Assembly: GCA_039908525.1 (NCBI GenBank)
Contig: JAMOAY010000013.1
Coordinates: 1-64,000, forward strand
Length of the DNA stretch: 64,000 bases
DNA from: Magnetaquicoccus sp039908525
GTDB lineage: Bacteria > Pseudomonadota > Magnetococcia > Magnetococcales > Magnetaquicoccaceae
Direction: 5' to 3'
A model generated the notes under the pieces. The model was not told where the DNA came from. It did no database searches and worked only from the letters and a program-made list of their open reading frames with translations. The position numbers were made by a program, and so were the translations under genes. Shown piece after piece: positions 63,443-64,000 of this stretch; positions within the stretch are counted from its first letter, which is position 1; every line of letters begins with the position of its first letter.

Positions 63443-64000
63443 ATGAGATACCGAAAATTTACCGATGTGGTGCGCGCCATCGTGATCTGTTCGGTGTGGG
63501 CTTTGTTCATGTTGCAGAGTGCCTGCGCGGTCAGGGGTGGTCAGGAGGTGCATGTGGGCCAGGTCGACCAGAAGGTGCGCGAGGAGGCGCGACATCCTGG
63601 ATTTCTCCGCTCGGAGCCCTATCAGGCAATACCCAGTGATCACGGTGCCTACCAAGAACCGACGCCAACCCCGCCCTGTTACTTTGACTTTGATGCCAGC
63701 CATCAGGGCAGTTTTGCAAGCCAGTTGTTTCAGGTCAAGGTGCATAGGTACTACGATGTCGTGCTGGCGTTCCTCCACGCCTTTGGTGGGGAAGACAGTC
63801 AGAAACTGGCGGAGTTAATGAATGCGAATGTCAGGGTGTTTACCCGCGAGACGGCCGATTCGGACAACCCCGTGGAGGTTACCAAGGATTATTTGGCCAA
63901 GCATGTCGGGGGCACTCTGACTGAAATGTATAAGGCAGAAACGCGTGCTCTTGCTTCCGGCGAGTTTGTGAGAAGGCCGACCGAGTTTCGTGGGCAGATT
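63443..64000 (+). CDS. Secreted protein of unknown function, cut by window end
   Basis: At least 186 residues with no stop before the window end. An N-terminal hydrophobic segment (RAIVICSVWALFMLQSACA) looks like a signal peptide; the Cys context is a poor lipobox. The mature part reads PCYFDFDASHQGSFASQLF, YYDVVLAFLHAFG and TKDYLAKHVGG, with no family recognised. AGGATAAATCCT precedes the ATG. Confidence 0.65.
   Translation, partial: MRYRKFTDVVRAIVICSVWALFMLQSACAVRGGQEVHVGQVDQKVREEARHPGFLRSEPYQAIPSDHGAYQEPTPTPPCYFDFDASHQGSFASQLFQVKVHRYYDVVLAFLHAFGGEDSQKLAELMNANVRVFTRETADSDNPVEVTKDYLAKHVGGTLTEMYKAETRALASGEFVRRPTEFRGQI

Overview
This is a GC-rich proteobacterial chromosome segment. Housekeeping genes sit around a defence locus and several envelope or glycan modules. 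The ParC type, the recA-parC pair, PilT, FlgO-like proteins and a family of triple-hairpin repeats fit an alphaproteobacterium or a relative such as the Magnetococcales. That placement is inference: there is no rRNA or magnetosome gene here to settle it. I saw no tRNA, rRNA, CRISPR array or complete insertion sequence.

Left third, minus strand (1-16883): recA and parC overlap by ATGA and run straight into a class 1 DISARM anti-phage locus, read drmD, drmMI, drmA, drmB. An antitoxin-toxin pair (ribbon-helix-helix plus PIN RNase) with its own operator-like repeats lies between drmMI and drmA, and vapC-drmA-drmB are tightly packed. drmC is not in the window. The bases just beyond drmB resemble the tip of an IS21-type element.

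Middle (17113-36114): pilT is followed by two FlgO-like envelope proteins and a PEGA/SPOR-type protein with about 28 hexapeptide repeats. Then comes a minus-strand moxR-DUF58-DUF4381-endA operon, followed on the plus strand by a divergent FeoB-like transporter, moeB, and a four-gene glycan module (GT61 glycosyltransferase, HAD phosphatase, nucleotidyltransferase, nucleotidyltransferase-kinase fusion). A minus-strand molybdopterin operon follows (moaE::mogA fusion, moeA, moaC, moaA).

Right part (36348-64000): a CI/LexA-like repressor, yajD, adk, a K+-independent H+-pyrophosphatase (hppA), an alaC-hom amino-acid pair, small nuclease-like and Cys-rich genes, a metF-like/siroheme-synthase/RHH-like trio, lon, erpA, a complete livJHMGF branched-chain amino-acid ABC importer, pgpA-cinA, an RND efflux pair with a small membrane protein, and a secreted protein cut by the window end. 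Three copies of a triple-hairpin repeat (about 43443, 46918 and 56339) sit at gene 3' ends. Their stem sequences differ but keep their pairing.
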